From JAEKLB01 sp050249235 (lineage in GTDB: Bacteria; Actinomycetota; Acidimicrobiia; Acidimicrobiales; CADCSY01), in the NCBI GenBank assembly GCA_050249235.1, contig JBFWQW010000004.1, positions 1-64,000 on the forward strand: 64,000 nucleotides of DNA, in the 5' to 3' direction. Of the stretch, positions 44,676 through 53,112 are shown piece by piece. Every line of letters starts with the position of its first letter. The first letter of the stretch is position 1. Made by a program: the position numbers and the translations under genes. The notes beneath the pieces were generated by a model. It was not told the origin of the DNA, did no database searches, and was given only the letters and a program-made list of their open reading frames with translations.

Positions 44676-45766
44676 CGACCCTGCCGGTGCCGGAGTCCGG
44701 GTCGCCGGTGGCCGCGCTCGACGGTCGCCGGCACCCGGCCCGGCTCCCGGTGCGGTGGCTGGCGCTGAGCGGGCTCGGCGCGCTCGCGGCCGCCCTGGTG
44801 GCGGTGGCCCTCGGCCCGGTCGGGCTGCCGATCGGGCGGGTGGCGGTCGAGCTCGTCGACCGCCTCCCCTTCGTCGACGTGGAGTCGGGGCTCTCCCCGA
44901 TCCAGGCCGCCATCGTCACCGAGATCCGGCTCCCCCGGGTGGTGCTGGCCCTGCTCGTGGGCGCGGTGCTGGCCACGTCCGGCGGCGCCTACCAGGGGGT
45001 GTTCCGCAACCCCCTCGCCGATCCGTACCTGCTCGGTGTCGCCTCCGGCGCCGGGCTCGGCGCCACCGTGGCCATCGTGGGCGCCGGAGCCAGCCTCACC
45101 GGGCCGGTCGGGGCGGTGCCGGCCGCAGCCTTCCTGGGCGCCCTGCTCGCCGTCGGCGCCGCCTACGCCCTCGGCCGCAGCGGCGAGCGCACCCGCTCGG
45201 GCGCGTCGCTCATCCTCGCCGGGGTGGCCGTGGCCGCCCTGTTCACCGCGCTGCAGACCTTCCTCCTCCAGCAGGACGACGAAGCCATCCGCGACGTGTA
45301 CGCCTGGCTGCTCGGCCGGTTCAACGCCGCCGACTGGGACGACGTCGCGCTCGTCGCGCCCTACGTGGCGGTGAGCCTCGCCGTCCTCGTCGCCGCCGCC
45401 CGCCACCTCGACGTGCTGAGCGTCGGCGACACGGAGGCCGACGCCCTCGGCCTGCGCCCGGCCCGGGTGCGCCTCGCCGTCGTCGTCGCGGCGTCGCTCG
45501 GCACCGCCGCCGCCGTCGCCGTCAGCGGCCTGGTCGGGTTCGTCGGGATCATCGTCCCCCACGCCATCCGGCTCCGGGCCGGTGCCAGCTACCGGCGCAT
45601 CCTCCCGCTGGCGGCCGTGCTCGGCGGCGCCTTCCTCTGCCTCGCCGACCTGGTGGCCCGGACCGTGCTGGCCCCGGCCGAGGTCCCGATCGGCGTGATC
45701 ACCGCCATCGTCGGCGCCCCCTTCTTCCTCGTCGTCCTGCGCACGAGCCGGACGATCGGGCCGTGA
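44672..45766 (+). CDS. btuC: Corrinoid ABC transporter permease
   Basis: A 364-residue FecCD/BtuC-family permease of about ten helices. Family landmarks are RLPRVVLALLVGAVLATSGG, QGVFRNPLADPYLLGVASGAGLGA and the C-terminal GLVGFVGIIVPHAIRLRAG and VPIGVITAIVGAPFFLVVL. It moves the corrinoid delivered by BtuF across the inner membrane. Its GTGA overlap with btuD and ATGA overlap with btuF mark a single transport operon inside the cobalamin cluster. Confidence 0.94.
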   Translation: MTTLPVPESGSPVAALDGRRHPARLPVRWLALSGLGALAAALVAVALGPVGLPIGRVAVELVDRLPFVDVESGLSPIQAAIVTEIRLPRVVLALLVGAVLATSGGAYQGVFRNPLADPYLLGVASGAGLGATVAIVGAGASLTGPVGAVPAAAFLGALLAVGAAYALGRSGERTRSGASLILAGVAVAALFTALQTFLLQQDDEAIRDVYAWLLGRFNAADWDDVALVAPYVAVSLAVLVAAARHLDVLSVGDTEADALGLRPARVRLAVVVAASLGTAAAVAVSGLVGFVGIIVPHAIRLRAGASYRRILPLAAVLGGAFLCLADLVARTVLAPAEVPIGVITAIVGAPFFLVVLRTSRTIGP

Positions 45767-46602
45767 GGCCCGCCGTCTACGCCGTGGGGGTCACGGTCTC
45801 CGCCGGCGGCCGCCGCATCGTCGACGACGTCGACCTCACCGTCGGCTCCGGCGACTGGTTCACCGTCGTCGGGCCGAACGGGGCGGGCAAGACCACCCTG
45901 CTGCGGGCGCTCCTCGGGCTCGTCCCGTCGACGGGTCGCATCGAGCTCACCGGCACCCCGCTCTCGAAGCTGTCCCGCCGGGAGCGATCGCGCCTCGTGG
46001 CCTTCGTGCCGCAGAGCCCGACCATCCCGGCGGGGATGACCGTCCTCCACTACGTCCTGCTCGGCCGCACCGCCCACCTCGGGCCCCTCGCCGGCGAGAC
46101 CGCCGACGACCTCGACGCCGCCCACCTGGCGCTGGCCCAGCTCGAGCTGGTCGCCTTCGCCGACCGGTCGCTCGACACGCTCTCCGGGGGCGAGCTCCAG
46201 CGGACCGTCCTGGCCCGGGCCCTCGCCCAGCGGGCGCCGCTGCTCTTCCTGGACGAGCCGACGAGCGCGCTCGACATCGGCCGGCAGCAGGGGCTGCTCG
46301 ACCTCGTCGACCGGCTCCGGCACGATCTCGGCCTCACCGTGGTGTCGACGATGCACGACCTGACCCTCACCGCCCAGTACGCCGACCACGTCGTGCTGCT
46401 CGACCGCGGGAAGGTGGTCATCTCCGGGACGCCCGTGCAGGTGTTCACCGGCCCCCAGCTCAGCGACCACTACGCCGGCGCCCGCGTCGACGTCATCCGC
46501 CACAAGGGGAGCCTCGCCGTCATCCCGTGGCGCCAGACCGAACCGACCGCACAGACCGAACCGACCGGACCGACCGGACCGACCGCCGAGGAGCGCCCAT
46601 GA
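45763..46602 (+). CDS. btuD: Corrinoid ABC transporter ATP-binding protein
   Basis: The ATPase partner of btuFC, 279 residues. It has Walker A GPNGAGKTT, Q-loop in FVPQSPTIP, signature LSGGELQR, Walker B LLFLDEP and the switch histidine in STMHDL. The last about 25 residues are a low-complexity tail, TEPT and GPT repeats, encoded by a tandem CCGAC/CCGGA sequence (46535-46585), which is not part of the fold. The GTG overlaps the btuC stop, and the stop overlaps the cobO ATG. Confidence 0.93.
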   Translation: MRPAVYAVGVTVSAGGRRIVDDVDLTVGSGDWFTVVGPNGAGKTTLLRALLGLVPSTGRIELTGTPLSKLSRRERSRLVAFVPQSPTIPAGMTVLHYVLLGRTAHLGPLAGETADDLDAAHLALAQLELVAFADRSLDTLSGGELQRTVLARALAQRAPLLFLDEPTSALDIGRQQGLLDLVDRLRHDLGLTVVSTMHDLTLTAQYADHVVLLDRGKVVISGTPVQVFTGPQLSDHYAGARVDVIRHKGSLAVIPWRQTEPTAQTEPTGPTGPTAEERP

Positions 46603-47177
46603 GCACCGAGAACCCGACCGAGATCCCCACCGACGACCCCCGCCCCAAGGACCTCCGCCGGGCTCCGTCGCTGGTGCTCGTGAACACCGGCAACGGCAAG
46701 GGCAAGACGTCGGCCGCCATCGGTGTCGCCATCCGGGGTCACGCCCGAGGCTGGCCGGTCGGCGTGGTCCAGTTCCTGAAGTCGGGCACATGGCACACGG
46801 GCGAGGAGAAGGTCTGCCGTGAGCTCGGCATCGACTGGTGGGCGATCGGCGAGGGCTTCACGTGGGACTCCGAGGACCTGACCGAGGACCAGGCGGTGGC
46901 CCAGCGGGCCTGGGCCCACGCCCGCCGGCTCGTCGAGGCCGGCGACCACCAGCTCGTGATCCTCGACGAGGTCACCTACCCGCTCAACTGGGGCTGGATC
47001 GACCGCGACGAGCTGCTGGCCACCATCCGCGACCGGCCCCCGCACGTGAACATCGTGTGCACGGGGCGGAACGCGCCGGCCGAGCTCGTCGAGATCGCCG
47101 ACACGGTCACCGAGATGAACGTGGTGAAGCACGCGTACAAGCAGGGCATCCGGGCCAAGAAGGGCATCGACTACTGA
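46599..47177 (+). CDS. cobO: Cob(I)yrinic acid a,c-diamide adenosyltransferase
   Basis: CobA/CobO-type ATP:corrinoid adenosyltransferase of 192 residues. The P-loop-like site is NTGNGKGKTS, followed by VVQFLKSG, EGFTWDSED, ILDEVTYPLNWG and GRNAPAELVEIAD, all canonical. It transfers the adenosyl group to Co(I) of corrinoids, for which cobalt must be reduced first. The ATG overlaps the btuD stop; GAGGAG precedes it. The N-terminal 25 residues form a Pro/Asp-rich extension. Confidence 0.96.
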   Translation: MSTENPTEIPTDDPRPKDLRRAPSLVLVNTGNGKGKTSAAIGVAIRGHARGWPVGVVQFLKSGTWHTGEEKVCRELGIDWWAIGEGFTWDSEDLTEDQAVAQRAWAHARRLVEAGDHQLVILDEVTYPLNWGWIDRDELLATIRDRPPHVNIVCTGRNAPAELVEIADTVTEMNVVKHAYKQGIRAKKGIDY

Positions 47178-47178
47178 C

Positions 47179-48519
47179 ATGGGTCACCTCGGCCCCCGGC
47201 TGGTCGTGGCCGGCACCGCGTCCGGCGTCGGCAAGACCACCGTCGCCACCGGGCTCATGGTCGCGCTCCGGCGGCGGGGGATGGCGGTGGCGAACGCCAA
47301 GGTCGGCCCCGACTTCATCGACCCCGGCTACCACGCCCTCGCCACGGGTCGGCCGCCCCGCAACCTCGACGCCTGGATCTGCGGCGAGGGCGCCGTCGGC
47401 CCGCTGGCCGGGCGGGCCGGGGCCGGGGCCGACGTGCTCGTCGTGGAGGGCGTCATGGGGCTGTTCGACGGGGCCGCCATCGAGGGCCCGCCGGCGACGA
47501 CCGCCTCGATCGCCGCCCGGCTGGCGGCGCCGGTCCTGCTGGTGGTCGACGCGGCGGCGATGAGCGGGTCGGTCGCCGCCCTCGTCCACGGGTTCGCCTC
47601 CTACCGGCCCGACGTGCGGGTGGCCGGGGTGGTGCTCAACCGGGTCGGCAGCGACAGCCACGAGCAGCAGCTCCGGGCGGCGCTCGAGCCGCTCGGCATC
47701 CCGGTCGTCGGCGCGCTGCGCCGCGACGACGCCCTCACCTGGCGCGACCGCCATCTCGGGCTCGTGCCCGTGATCGAGCAGGCCGCCGAGGTGCGCCGGT
47801 CGCTCGACCGGCTCGCCGCGCGGGTGGCGGCCGGGATCGACCTCGACGCCGTGGTGCGGATCGCCGCCAGCGCGCCGGGGCTCGGCGTGGACGAGCCGGC
47901 GAGGCCGGCGGTGGGCGGCGCCGCCCGTGTGGCCGTGGCCGCCGGCGCCGGCTTCGACTTCGTGTACCGCGACAACCTCGAAGCGCTCGAGCAGGCCGGG
48001 GCCGAGCTGCTGCCGTTCGACCCGATCGAGGACGGCCGACTGCCGGCCGGGAGCCAGGCCCTGTACGCGGGGGGCGGGTTCCCTGAGGTGTTCGCGCCGG
48101 CGCTGGCGGCCAACGGGGCGCTCCTCGACGACCTACGGTCGCGCCGCCTGCCGACGTGGGCGGAGTGCGGTGGGATGCTCTGGCTGTGCCGCTCGCTCGA
48201 CGGCCACCCGATGGCCGGCGTGGTCGAGGCCGAGGCCCGGATGACGTCGACGCTGACCCTCGGCTACCGGCGGGCCGTGAGCGGCGTGGACCACCCGCTG
48301 GCGCCGGCCGGCACCGAGCTGCGGGGCCACGAGTTCCACTATTCGGCGGTCGAGCCGACCGGCGCCGCCCTCGAGCTGACGGGGCGGGCCGGCCGGGCCG
48401 CCGGCGGCTTCGCCTCGCCCTCGTTGCTGGCCTCCTACCTCCACCTCCACCTCGGCGGCGACCCCTCCCCGGCCACCCGCTTCGTCGCCACCGCCGCCGC
48501 GGCCGTCGGGGCCGGCTGA
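47179..48519 (+). CDS. cobB: Cobyrinic/hydrogenobyrinic acid a,c-diamide synthase
   Basis: A glutamine-dependent a,c-amidase of 446 residues, CobB/CbiA type. The N-terminal ATP domain has VVAGTASGVGKTTVATGLM and KVGPDFIDPGYH. The C-terminal amidotransferase domain has the nucleophile cysteine in WAECGGMLWL and histidine in LRGHEFHYS. It begins one base after the cobO stop and is the last gene of the cobalamin cluster. CobB acts before cobalt insertion in the aerobic pathway, so its substrate must come from elsewhere in the genome or from scavenged precursors. Confidence 0.94.
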   Translation: MGHLGPRLVVAGTASGVGKTTVATGLMVALRRRGMAVANAKVGPDFIDPGYHALATGRPPRNLDAWICGEGAVGPLAGRAGAGADVLVVEGVMGLFDGAAIEGPPATTASIAARLAAPVLLVVDAAAMSGSVAALVHGFASYRPDVRVAGVVLNRVGSDSHEQQLRAALEPLGIPVVGALRRDDALTWRDRHLGLVPVIEQAAEVRRSLDRLAARVAAGIDLDAVVRIAASAPGLGVDEPARPAVGGAARVAVAAGAGFDFVYRDNLEALEQAGAELLPFDPIEDGRLPAGSQALYAGGGFPEVFAPALAANGALLDDLRSRRLPTWAECGGMLWLCRSLDGHPMAGVVEAEARMTSTLTLGYRRAVSGVDHPLAPAGTELRGHEFHYSAVEPTGAALELTGRAGRAAGGFASPSLLASYLHLHLGGDPSPATRFVATAAAAVGAG

Positions 48520-48583
48520 ATCTCGCACCTCGCGAGAGCGGGGGAGAGAACGAGCGCGAGCGACACGGCGGGCGATGCGGGCG

Positions 48584-48589
48584 TACCGT
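48584..48589 (+). promoter_or_regulatory. Possible -10 box for the amidohydrolase gene
   Basis: TACCGT about 45 bases upstream of the ATG at 48635, within the 115-base gap after cobB. Position and hexamer only; no -35 box is clear. Confidence 0.3.
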
Positions 48590-48634
48590 GGAGGGCTCGG
48601 GCACCAAGGGGCGCTCGAGAGGGGGAACGCCACC

Positions 48635-49762
48635 ATGGCCGAACGGATCATCTCCGCCGACTCGCACTTCGAGATCCCAGTCGAGAAGATCGTCGAGTAC
48701 CTGCCCGAGAAGCACAAGAAGGAGTACACCGACTACCGCGAGGCCAAGCTCGCCGAGATGATGGCGTCGCTGGCCGGCGGGGGCTCGGCCATGACGCCGG
48801 CCCTGCGCAACAAGCCTGCCGGCGCGCCCGTCGTGGCGGCCGTGCCGAAGCTCACGGACCAGCTCTACCCGGCCGCCGGGCGACCGGGCGGCTCGGACCC
48901 GTACGAACGCCTCAAGGACATGGACATCGACAAGGTCGACGCCGAGGTCCTCTATCTCAACTTCGGCGACGTCGACGTCTTCTACGACCTCTCGGACGAA
49001 GCCTGCTCGGCCGGGTTCGAGGCCTTCACGTCGGCAGCGCTCGACGTGGCCGCGCCCGATCCCAACCGGCTCCTGCCCGTGTACCCGATGCTGCTGCACG
49101 ACATCGACCTGGCCATCAAGGAGGTCCACCGCATCGCCAACCAGGGCGGCCGGGCCGTGATGGTGCCGGCCTACCCGACCGACTTCAACCTGGCGCCCTA
49201 CCACGACGAGATCTACGACCCGCTGTGGTCGGCGCTGGAAGACCTCGAGATGCCGGTGAGCCAGCACGTGAACCTGAAGAAGTCGGGCCGGGAGATCAGC
49301 GACTGGGACCCGACACCCACGAAGGCGATCATGCAGTCGCTCCCGCCGATCTTCATGGCCGAGCTGCTCGGGAGCTGGGTGCTCACCGGCATCTTCGACA
49401 AGCACCCGAAGCTCAACGTGGTCCTCGTCGAGGCGGGGATCGGGTGGATCCCCTACTACCTCATGCGCCTCGACAAGATGAAGGACCGCCACAACTGGGC
49501 GGCCCGGGGCTTCGAGCTGCCCAAGCTCCCGAGCGAGTACTGGCACTCGAACATGGCGGCCACGTTCGAGGAGGACAGCGTCGGCATGAAGCTCCTCGAG
49601 GAGCTCGGCGAGGACAACGTCATGTGGGCCACGGACTACCCGCACCCGGACTGCACCTGGCCCGTCTCCCAGGACGTGCTCGTCGAGCAGTTCGGTGGGC
49701 TCCCGGAGGCCACGAAGCGCAAGATCACCCACGGCAACGCGGCCCGGCTCTACCACCTCTGA
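48635..49762 (+). CDS. Amidohydrolase family (TIM-barrel metal-dependent hydrolase)
   Basis: A 375-residue amidohydrolase-2 protein related to ACMSD/decarboxylase-type enzymes. The N-terminal metal motif is atypical: ISADSHFEIP where DxHxH is usual, so the second histidine is replaced by glutamate. Later barrel residues include PVSQHVNLKKSG (His), VVLVEAGIGWIPYYLMRLD and MWATDYPHPDCTWP (the last aspartate with His). Such enzymes hydrolyse or decarboxylate ring-derived acids. A GAGAGGGGGAA sequence precedes the ATG. It ends at a strong terminator at 49804. Confidence 0.87.
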   Translation: MAERIISADSHFEIPVEKIVEYLPEKHKKEYTDYREAKLAEMMASLAGGGSAMTPALRNKPAGAPVVAAVPKLTDQLYPAAGRPGGSDPYERLKDMDIDKVDAEVLYLNFGDVDVFYDLSDEACSAGFEAFTSAALDVAAPDPNRLLPVYPMLLHDIDLAIKEVHRIANQGGRAVMVPAYPTDFNLAPYHDEIYDPLWSALEDLEMPVSQHVNLKKSGREISDWDPTPTKAIMQSLPPIFMAELLGSWVLTGIFDKHPKLNVVLVEAGIGWIPYYLMRLDKMKDRHNWAARGFELPKLPSEYWHSNMAATFEEDSVGMKLLEELGEDNVMWATDYPHPDCTWPVSQDVLVEQFGGLPEATKRKITHGNAARLYHL

Positions 49763-49803
49763 CGGCGGACGCCCCGGCGTCCGACGGCCACGTTCGCTCA
49801 CCG

Positions 49804-49833
49804 GCGAGGCCCGAGCTCCGGCTCGGGCCTCGC
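49804..49833. terminator. 13-bp stem with tetraloop, bidirectional terminator
   Basis: GCGAGGCCCGAGC (49804-49816) pairs perfectly with GCTCGGGCCTCGC (49821-49833) around a TCCG loop. It separates the convergent amidohydrolase gene (stop at 49762) and LLM oxidoreductase gene (stop at 49863). A smaller GGACGC/GCGTCC stem precedes it near 49772. Confidence 0.85.
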
Positions 49834-49862
49834 CCGCGCCCGGCGCCTGGTCCGCTGGCCTC

Positions 49863-50714
49863 TCAGGCGGGGAAGTGGGCGACGACCTCGTCGCCGAAGC
49901 GGCGGATGCCGTCCACGGCCTCGCGCACGGACGTCCAGGGCGCCACGAGGACGCGGTCGACGCCGAGGTCCTCGAGGCGCTTGATGCCGTCGACGGTGGT
50001 GCCGGCGATCGCCCCGAGCGTCACCTCGAACGGACCGGTGCGGCCGTAGCGCTCCCGCAGGGCGGCGACCTTCTCGAGGTTGCCCGGCAGCGTGTCGAGG
50101 GTCTGCTCCATCGGGATCCACCCGTCACCGAGCTCGGCCGCCCGGCGCATGGCGGCCGGCGAGTCGCCACCGATCACCATGGGCGGGTACGGGTCCTGGA
50201 CCGGCTTCGGGAAGAACTGGACCGGCTGGAACTCGAAGAACTCGCCCGAGTGCTCGGTGACGTCCTCGGTGAAGAGGCGCTGGATGATGCGGATCGACTC
50301 GTCGACCCGCTTGCCCCGGGTGGCGAAGTCCAGCTGGACCGCCTGCCACTCCTCCGACATCCAGCTCGAGCCGATGCCGAACTCCACCCGCCCACCGGTC
50401 ATGAGGTCGGCGGTGGTGACGGCCCGGGCGGTCACGAACGGGTGGCGGAGCCCGACGTTGTAGACGTTGGTGCCGAAGCGGATGGTCGACGTCTGGGGGG
50501 CGAGGAAGGCGATCTGCATCCACACGTCCCACACCGGCAGGTCCGACGGGATCGGCGACTCGCCGTCGTCGGGGTGGCCGGGGTGGCCGTGCATCGACAC
50601 CGGCATGATCAGGTGCTCGGGCAGCCACACCGACTCGAAGCCGGCCGCCTCCGCCTCCTGGGTGAACGACACCCAGTTGCGGGGCCCCACCATCAACGGC
50701 ATCCCGAACTTCAT
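49863..50714 (-). CDS. LLM class F420-dependent oxidoreductase
   Basis: A luciferase-like TIM-barrel flavin/F420 enzyme of 283 residues. It has AEAAGFESVWLPEHL, FGTNVYNVGLRHPFVTARA, TGGRVEFGIGSSW (phosphate-binding region) and PYPPMVIGGDSPAAMRRAA, all typical of the TIGR03619-like group. The hydride acceptor (F420 or FMN) and substrate are not certain; F420 is likely in actinobacteria. The ATG follows GAGGAG by 7 bases. It is the last gene of a minus-strand group with the unknown protein (46-base gap) and the APH-fold protein. Confidence 0.9.
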   Translation of the reverse strand: MKFGMPLMVGPRNWVSFTQEAEAAGFESVWLPEHLIMPVSMHGHPGHPDDGESPIPSDLPVWDVWMQIAFLAPQTSTIRFGTNVYNVGLRHPFVTARAVTTADLMTGGRVEFGIGSSWMSEEWQAVQLDFATRGKRVDESIRIIQRLFTEDVTEHSGEFFEFQPVQFFPKPVQDPYPPMVIGGDSPAAMRRAAELGDGWIPMEQTLDTLPGNLEKVAALRERYGRTGPFEVTLGAIAGTTVDGIKRLEDLGVDRVLVAPWTSVREAVDGIRRFGDEVVAHFPA

Positions 50715-50760
50715 CCCCAGGCTCCTCGGTCGTCTCGCTCGCTCGATGGGACGGGCCCGA

Positions 50761-51696
50761 TCAGCCCTTCAGGCCGGCCCGGTAGTCCCGCCACCGGCGG
50801 GGGAGCCAGCAGTCCTGGTCCTCGCCCCAGCCCTGCCAGCCGTCGCAGCGCCAGTCCATCAGGCTGTTCCAGCACAGCATCGACGGATAGGTCTTGAAGA
50901 CGTTGTGGTTGACGGCGGTGCCCTCGGCCTCGAAGGAGCGGCCCATGTCGTCGACGGCTTCGATGCGGATCGACGTCGGGTGCCCGGCGTCGTCGCGCTC
51001 GACGAAGCGGCGACCACTGCTGACGTGCGACCAGACGCCCTCCCGGATCAGGAAGCCGGTGGTGATGTCCCAGCGGCCGGCCGTCTTGCACTGGCTCACG
51101 GCGAGGAAGGCGTTGTCGGGGTCGCCGGTGGCGTAGTTGTAGCCGACGGTGGGCTGGCGGCCGTCCTGGCGGGGCCCCCACGAGCGGTCCCGCATGGCGT
51201 AGCTGTCGACGGGGATGGTCTCGCCCTCGAGGACCATCTCGCCCGTGAAGCGGCAGAGCTGGTCGATGTGGCCCTTGTTGAAGGGGGGCGTGCCGTTGGT
51301 GACGAGGGGCTTGATGATGCCCTCCACCTCGAGGTGCAGCTCGAGGTCGCGGCTCTTGTAGCCGAGCTCGTACCGGCGGGCCGGCTCGAGGCACTTGATC
51401 GTCATGCCGTTGGCCAGCTCGGCGTCGCGCAGGTCGAGGCCCTCGGGGATCTCCTGGTGCCAGTCGTAGTCGAACACCGGCACCTCCCACTCGAGGTCGC
51501 CGCGGTCGTCGTAGACCACGACGCCGCCGAACTGCACACCGATGTTGTGGCGGAAGACGGGATAGAAGTAGCCGATCATCTTGCGCTCCGGCACGAACCA
51601 GGCGTTCCACCACGTCTCGGTCCACCACCGGTCGTCGGTGCGGGGGTGGAACATGTCGTCCTCGGGCGTCAGGCCCCACTCGTCCAGGTAGCTCAT
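50761..51696 (-). CDS. Protein of unknown function (tocopherol cyclase/AttH-like)
   Basis: A 311-residue protein without signal peptide or membrane segment. It is rich in Trp and Tyr, beginning DDRWWTETWWNAWFVPERKM, with evenly spaced beta-strand-like stretches and the motif RDRSWGPRQDGRQP. I do not recognise it with certainty; the pattern resembles large lipocalin-like AttH/CrtC/tocopherol cyclase proteins or the DUF7064/7065 group seen in actinobacterial lipid and steroid clusters. GGAGGGG precedes the ATG. It sits between an LLM oxidoreductase and an APH-fold protein. Confidence 0.7.
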   Translation of the reverse strand: MSYLDEWGLTPEDDMFHPRTDDRWWTETWWNAWFVPERKMIGYFYPVFRHNIGVQFGGVVVYDDRGDLEWEVPVFDYDWHQEIPEGLDLRDAELANGMTIKCLEPARRYELGYKSRDLELHLEVEGIIKPLVTNGTPPFNKGHIDQLCRFTGEMVLEGETIPVDSYAMRDRSWGPRQDGRQPTVGYNYATGDPDNAFLAVSQCKTAGRWDITTGFLIREGVWSHVSSGRRFVERDDAGHPTSIRIEAVDDMGRSFEAEGTAVNHNVFKTYPSMLCWNSLMDWRCDGWQGWGEDQDCWLPRRWRDYRAGLKG

Positions 51697-51721
51697 CGGG
51701 TCCCCTCCATCGGATCGGCGG

Positions 51722-53020
51722 TCATTGTGGATCGGAACCGTTGCCGAGGCCGATCCGCTGCGCCCGCTCGATGCGGCGCACGGCGTTCGGGAGGGCCATG
51801 GCGGCCCGGTCGGCGGCCCGGGCCAGCACCGTCGCCACGCCCAGGAGCTCGTCGTCGGCAGCCGAGTCGAGGTGGGCCATGAGCGCCGACCGCGGGGGCA
51901 GGCCCAGCGAGCGGAGGTCGTCGTCGAAGCCGTCGCGCTCCCATTCGGCCTGGGCCGCCGAGTCCCGCAGGTAGCCGACGACGAGGCTCGGCTCGCGATC
52001 CAGCTCGACCGACGCGAGGAGCCGCTCGGCGGGCTGGGTCTGGGGCGTGACCCGCCTCACCGGCACCTGGCCGAGCAGGCGCAGCGACCCGCCCACGAGG
52101 GACAGGAGCTGGGATCCGAGCAGGGCGTCGAAGGTGAGGATCACCATCGACTGCACGAAGGCGCCGGCCGTGGGCGGCCGGCGGAGGTCGGCGTACATGC
52201 CGAGGGAGCTCTTCCACATGACGAAGGCAAGGTGCCAGCGGAGCCGATCGGGGTCGAGGGCCCGCCCGGCGGCGGCCTCGTACTCTTCCAGGCGCTGCTT
52301 CGGGTCGCCGAAGGACGTGTGGGCGCCCCGCATCCAGAGCCAGGCCAGGTCCTCGTGGGGGTCGCCGACATGGGCCAGCTCCCAGTCGATCATGGCGGAC
52401 ACCCGGCCCCCGTCGACCATGAAGTTGCCGGCGCCGGCGTCGCCGTGCACGAGCGAGGGCCGCTCGTCGGTGGCCGGCAGGGTGGCGGCCAGGACCCGGG
52501 CGCCGAGCCGGATGATCGGCTCCTCCATCGCGCCCCGGTCGGCGGCGTAGCCGGTCCACCAGCGCAGCTCGTCGTCGAGGGCCTCGGCCATCGTGTCGAA
52601 CTGGTCGATCGGGAACTCGGCGGCGTCGGCGGCGTGGACGGCGGCCACCAGCGAGAGGTACTCGGGTGCCACCCGCTCGATCTCCTCGGCGTCAGGGCGG
52701 CTCGTCCCCGGCACCAGGTCCATCAGGAGCCCGGGCGGATCGCCCGGCGTGCCGAGCACCCGGGGCACGGGCCAGCCCAGCCGGGCCGCCACCGGGAGCA
52801 CCGCCGCCTCCCGGGTCAGGCCGTAGCGCCGGCCGGCGAAGCCGCCCTCGGCCCGGTAGAAGGCCACCGGGGTGGCCGGGTGCCGGGGATCGCGCACCTC
52901 GTAGGCGATGTGGCTGGCGCCCCCCGCCGGCGCCATCGCCAGCGCGACCGCGGGCAGCCCGAGGCACGCGGCGACCTCGGCTTCCAGCTGGGACAGGTCC
53001 ACGTCGGCCTGGTCGGACAC
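51722..53020 (-). CDS. Phosphotransferase (APH/choline kinase-like) family protein
   Basis: A 432-residue APH-fold protein. The nucleotide-binding lobe is followed by the catalytic loop HGDAGAGNFMVDGG (HGDxxxxN) and the metal motif MIDWELAHVGDPHEDLAWLW. Proteins like this in catabolic clusters (ACAD10/11-like) are thought to phosphorylate hydroxyacyl-CoAs, though this is not established here. About 150 C-terminal residues extend beyond the fold. The GTG at 53020 (VSDQAD) is chosen because GGGGAGG lies 8 bases upstream; the frame continues to 53077. Confidence 0.82.
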   Translation of the reverse strand: MSDQADVDLSQLEAEVAACLGLPAVALAMAPAGGASHIAYEVRDPRHPATPVAFYRAEGGFAGRRYGLTREAAVLPVAARLGWPVPRVLGTPGDPPGLLMDLVPGTSRPDAEEIERVAPEYLSLVAAVHAADAAEFPIDQFDTMAEALDDELRWWTGYAADRGAMEEPIIRLGARVLAATLPATDERPSLVHGDAGAGNFMVDGGRVSAMIDWELAHVGDPHEDLAWLWMRGAHTSFGDPKQRLEEYEAAAGRALDPDRLRWHLAFVMWKSSLGMYADLRRPPTAGAFVQSMVILTFDALLGSQLLSLVGGSLRLLGQVPVRRVTPQTQPAERLLASVELDREPSLVVGYLRDSAAQAEWERDGFDDDLRSLGLPPRSALMAHLDSAADDELLGVATVLARAADRAAMALPNAVRRIERAQRIGLGNGSDPQ

Positions 53021-53112
53021 CTCGACGACCTCCCCGGTCGGCGGCGATCCTCGCGCGCCCCGGAGCCCGGCCGCCATCCCGGCGGCTGGACGTCAGCCCG
53101 GCCGGGCGGGCC

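Noticed and set aside
46531..46590. Separate gene or regulatory site in the CCGAC/CCGGA repeats at the end of btuD
   Set aside because: They are in frame with btuD and encode its low-complexity tail; cobO has its own ribosome site right after.
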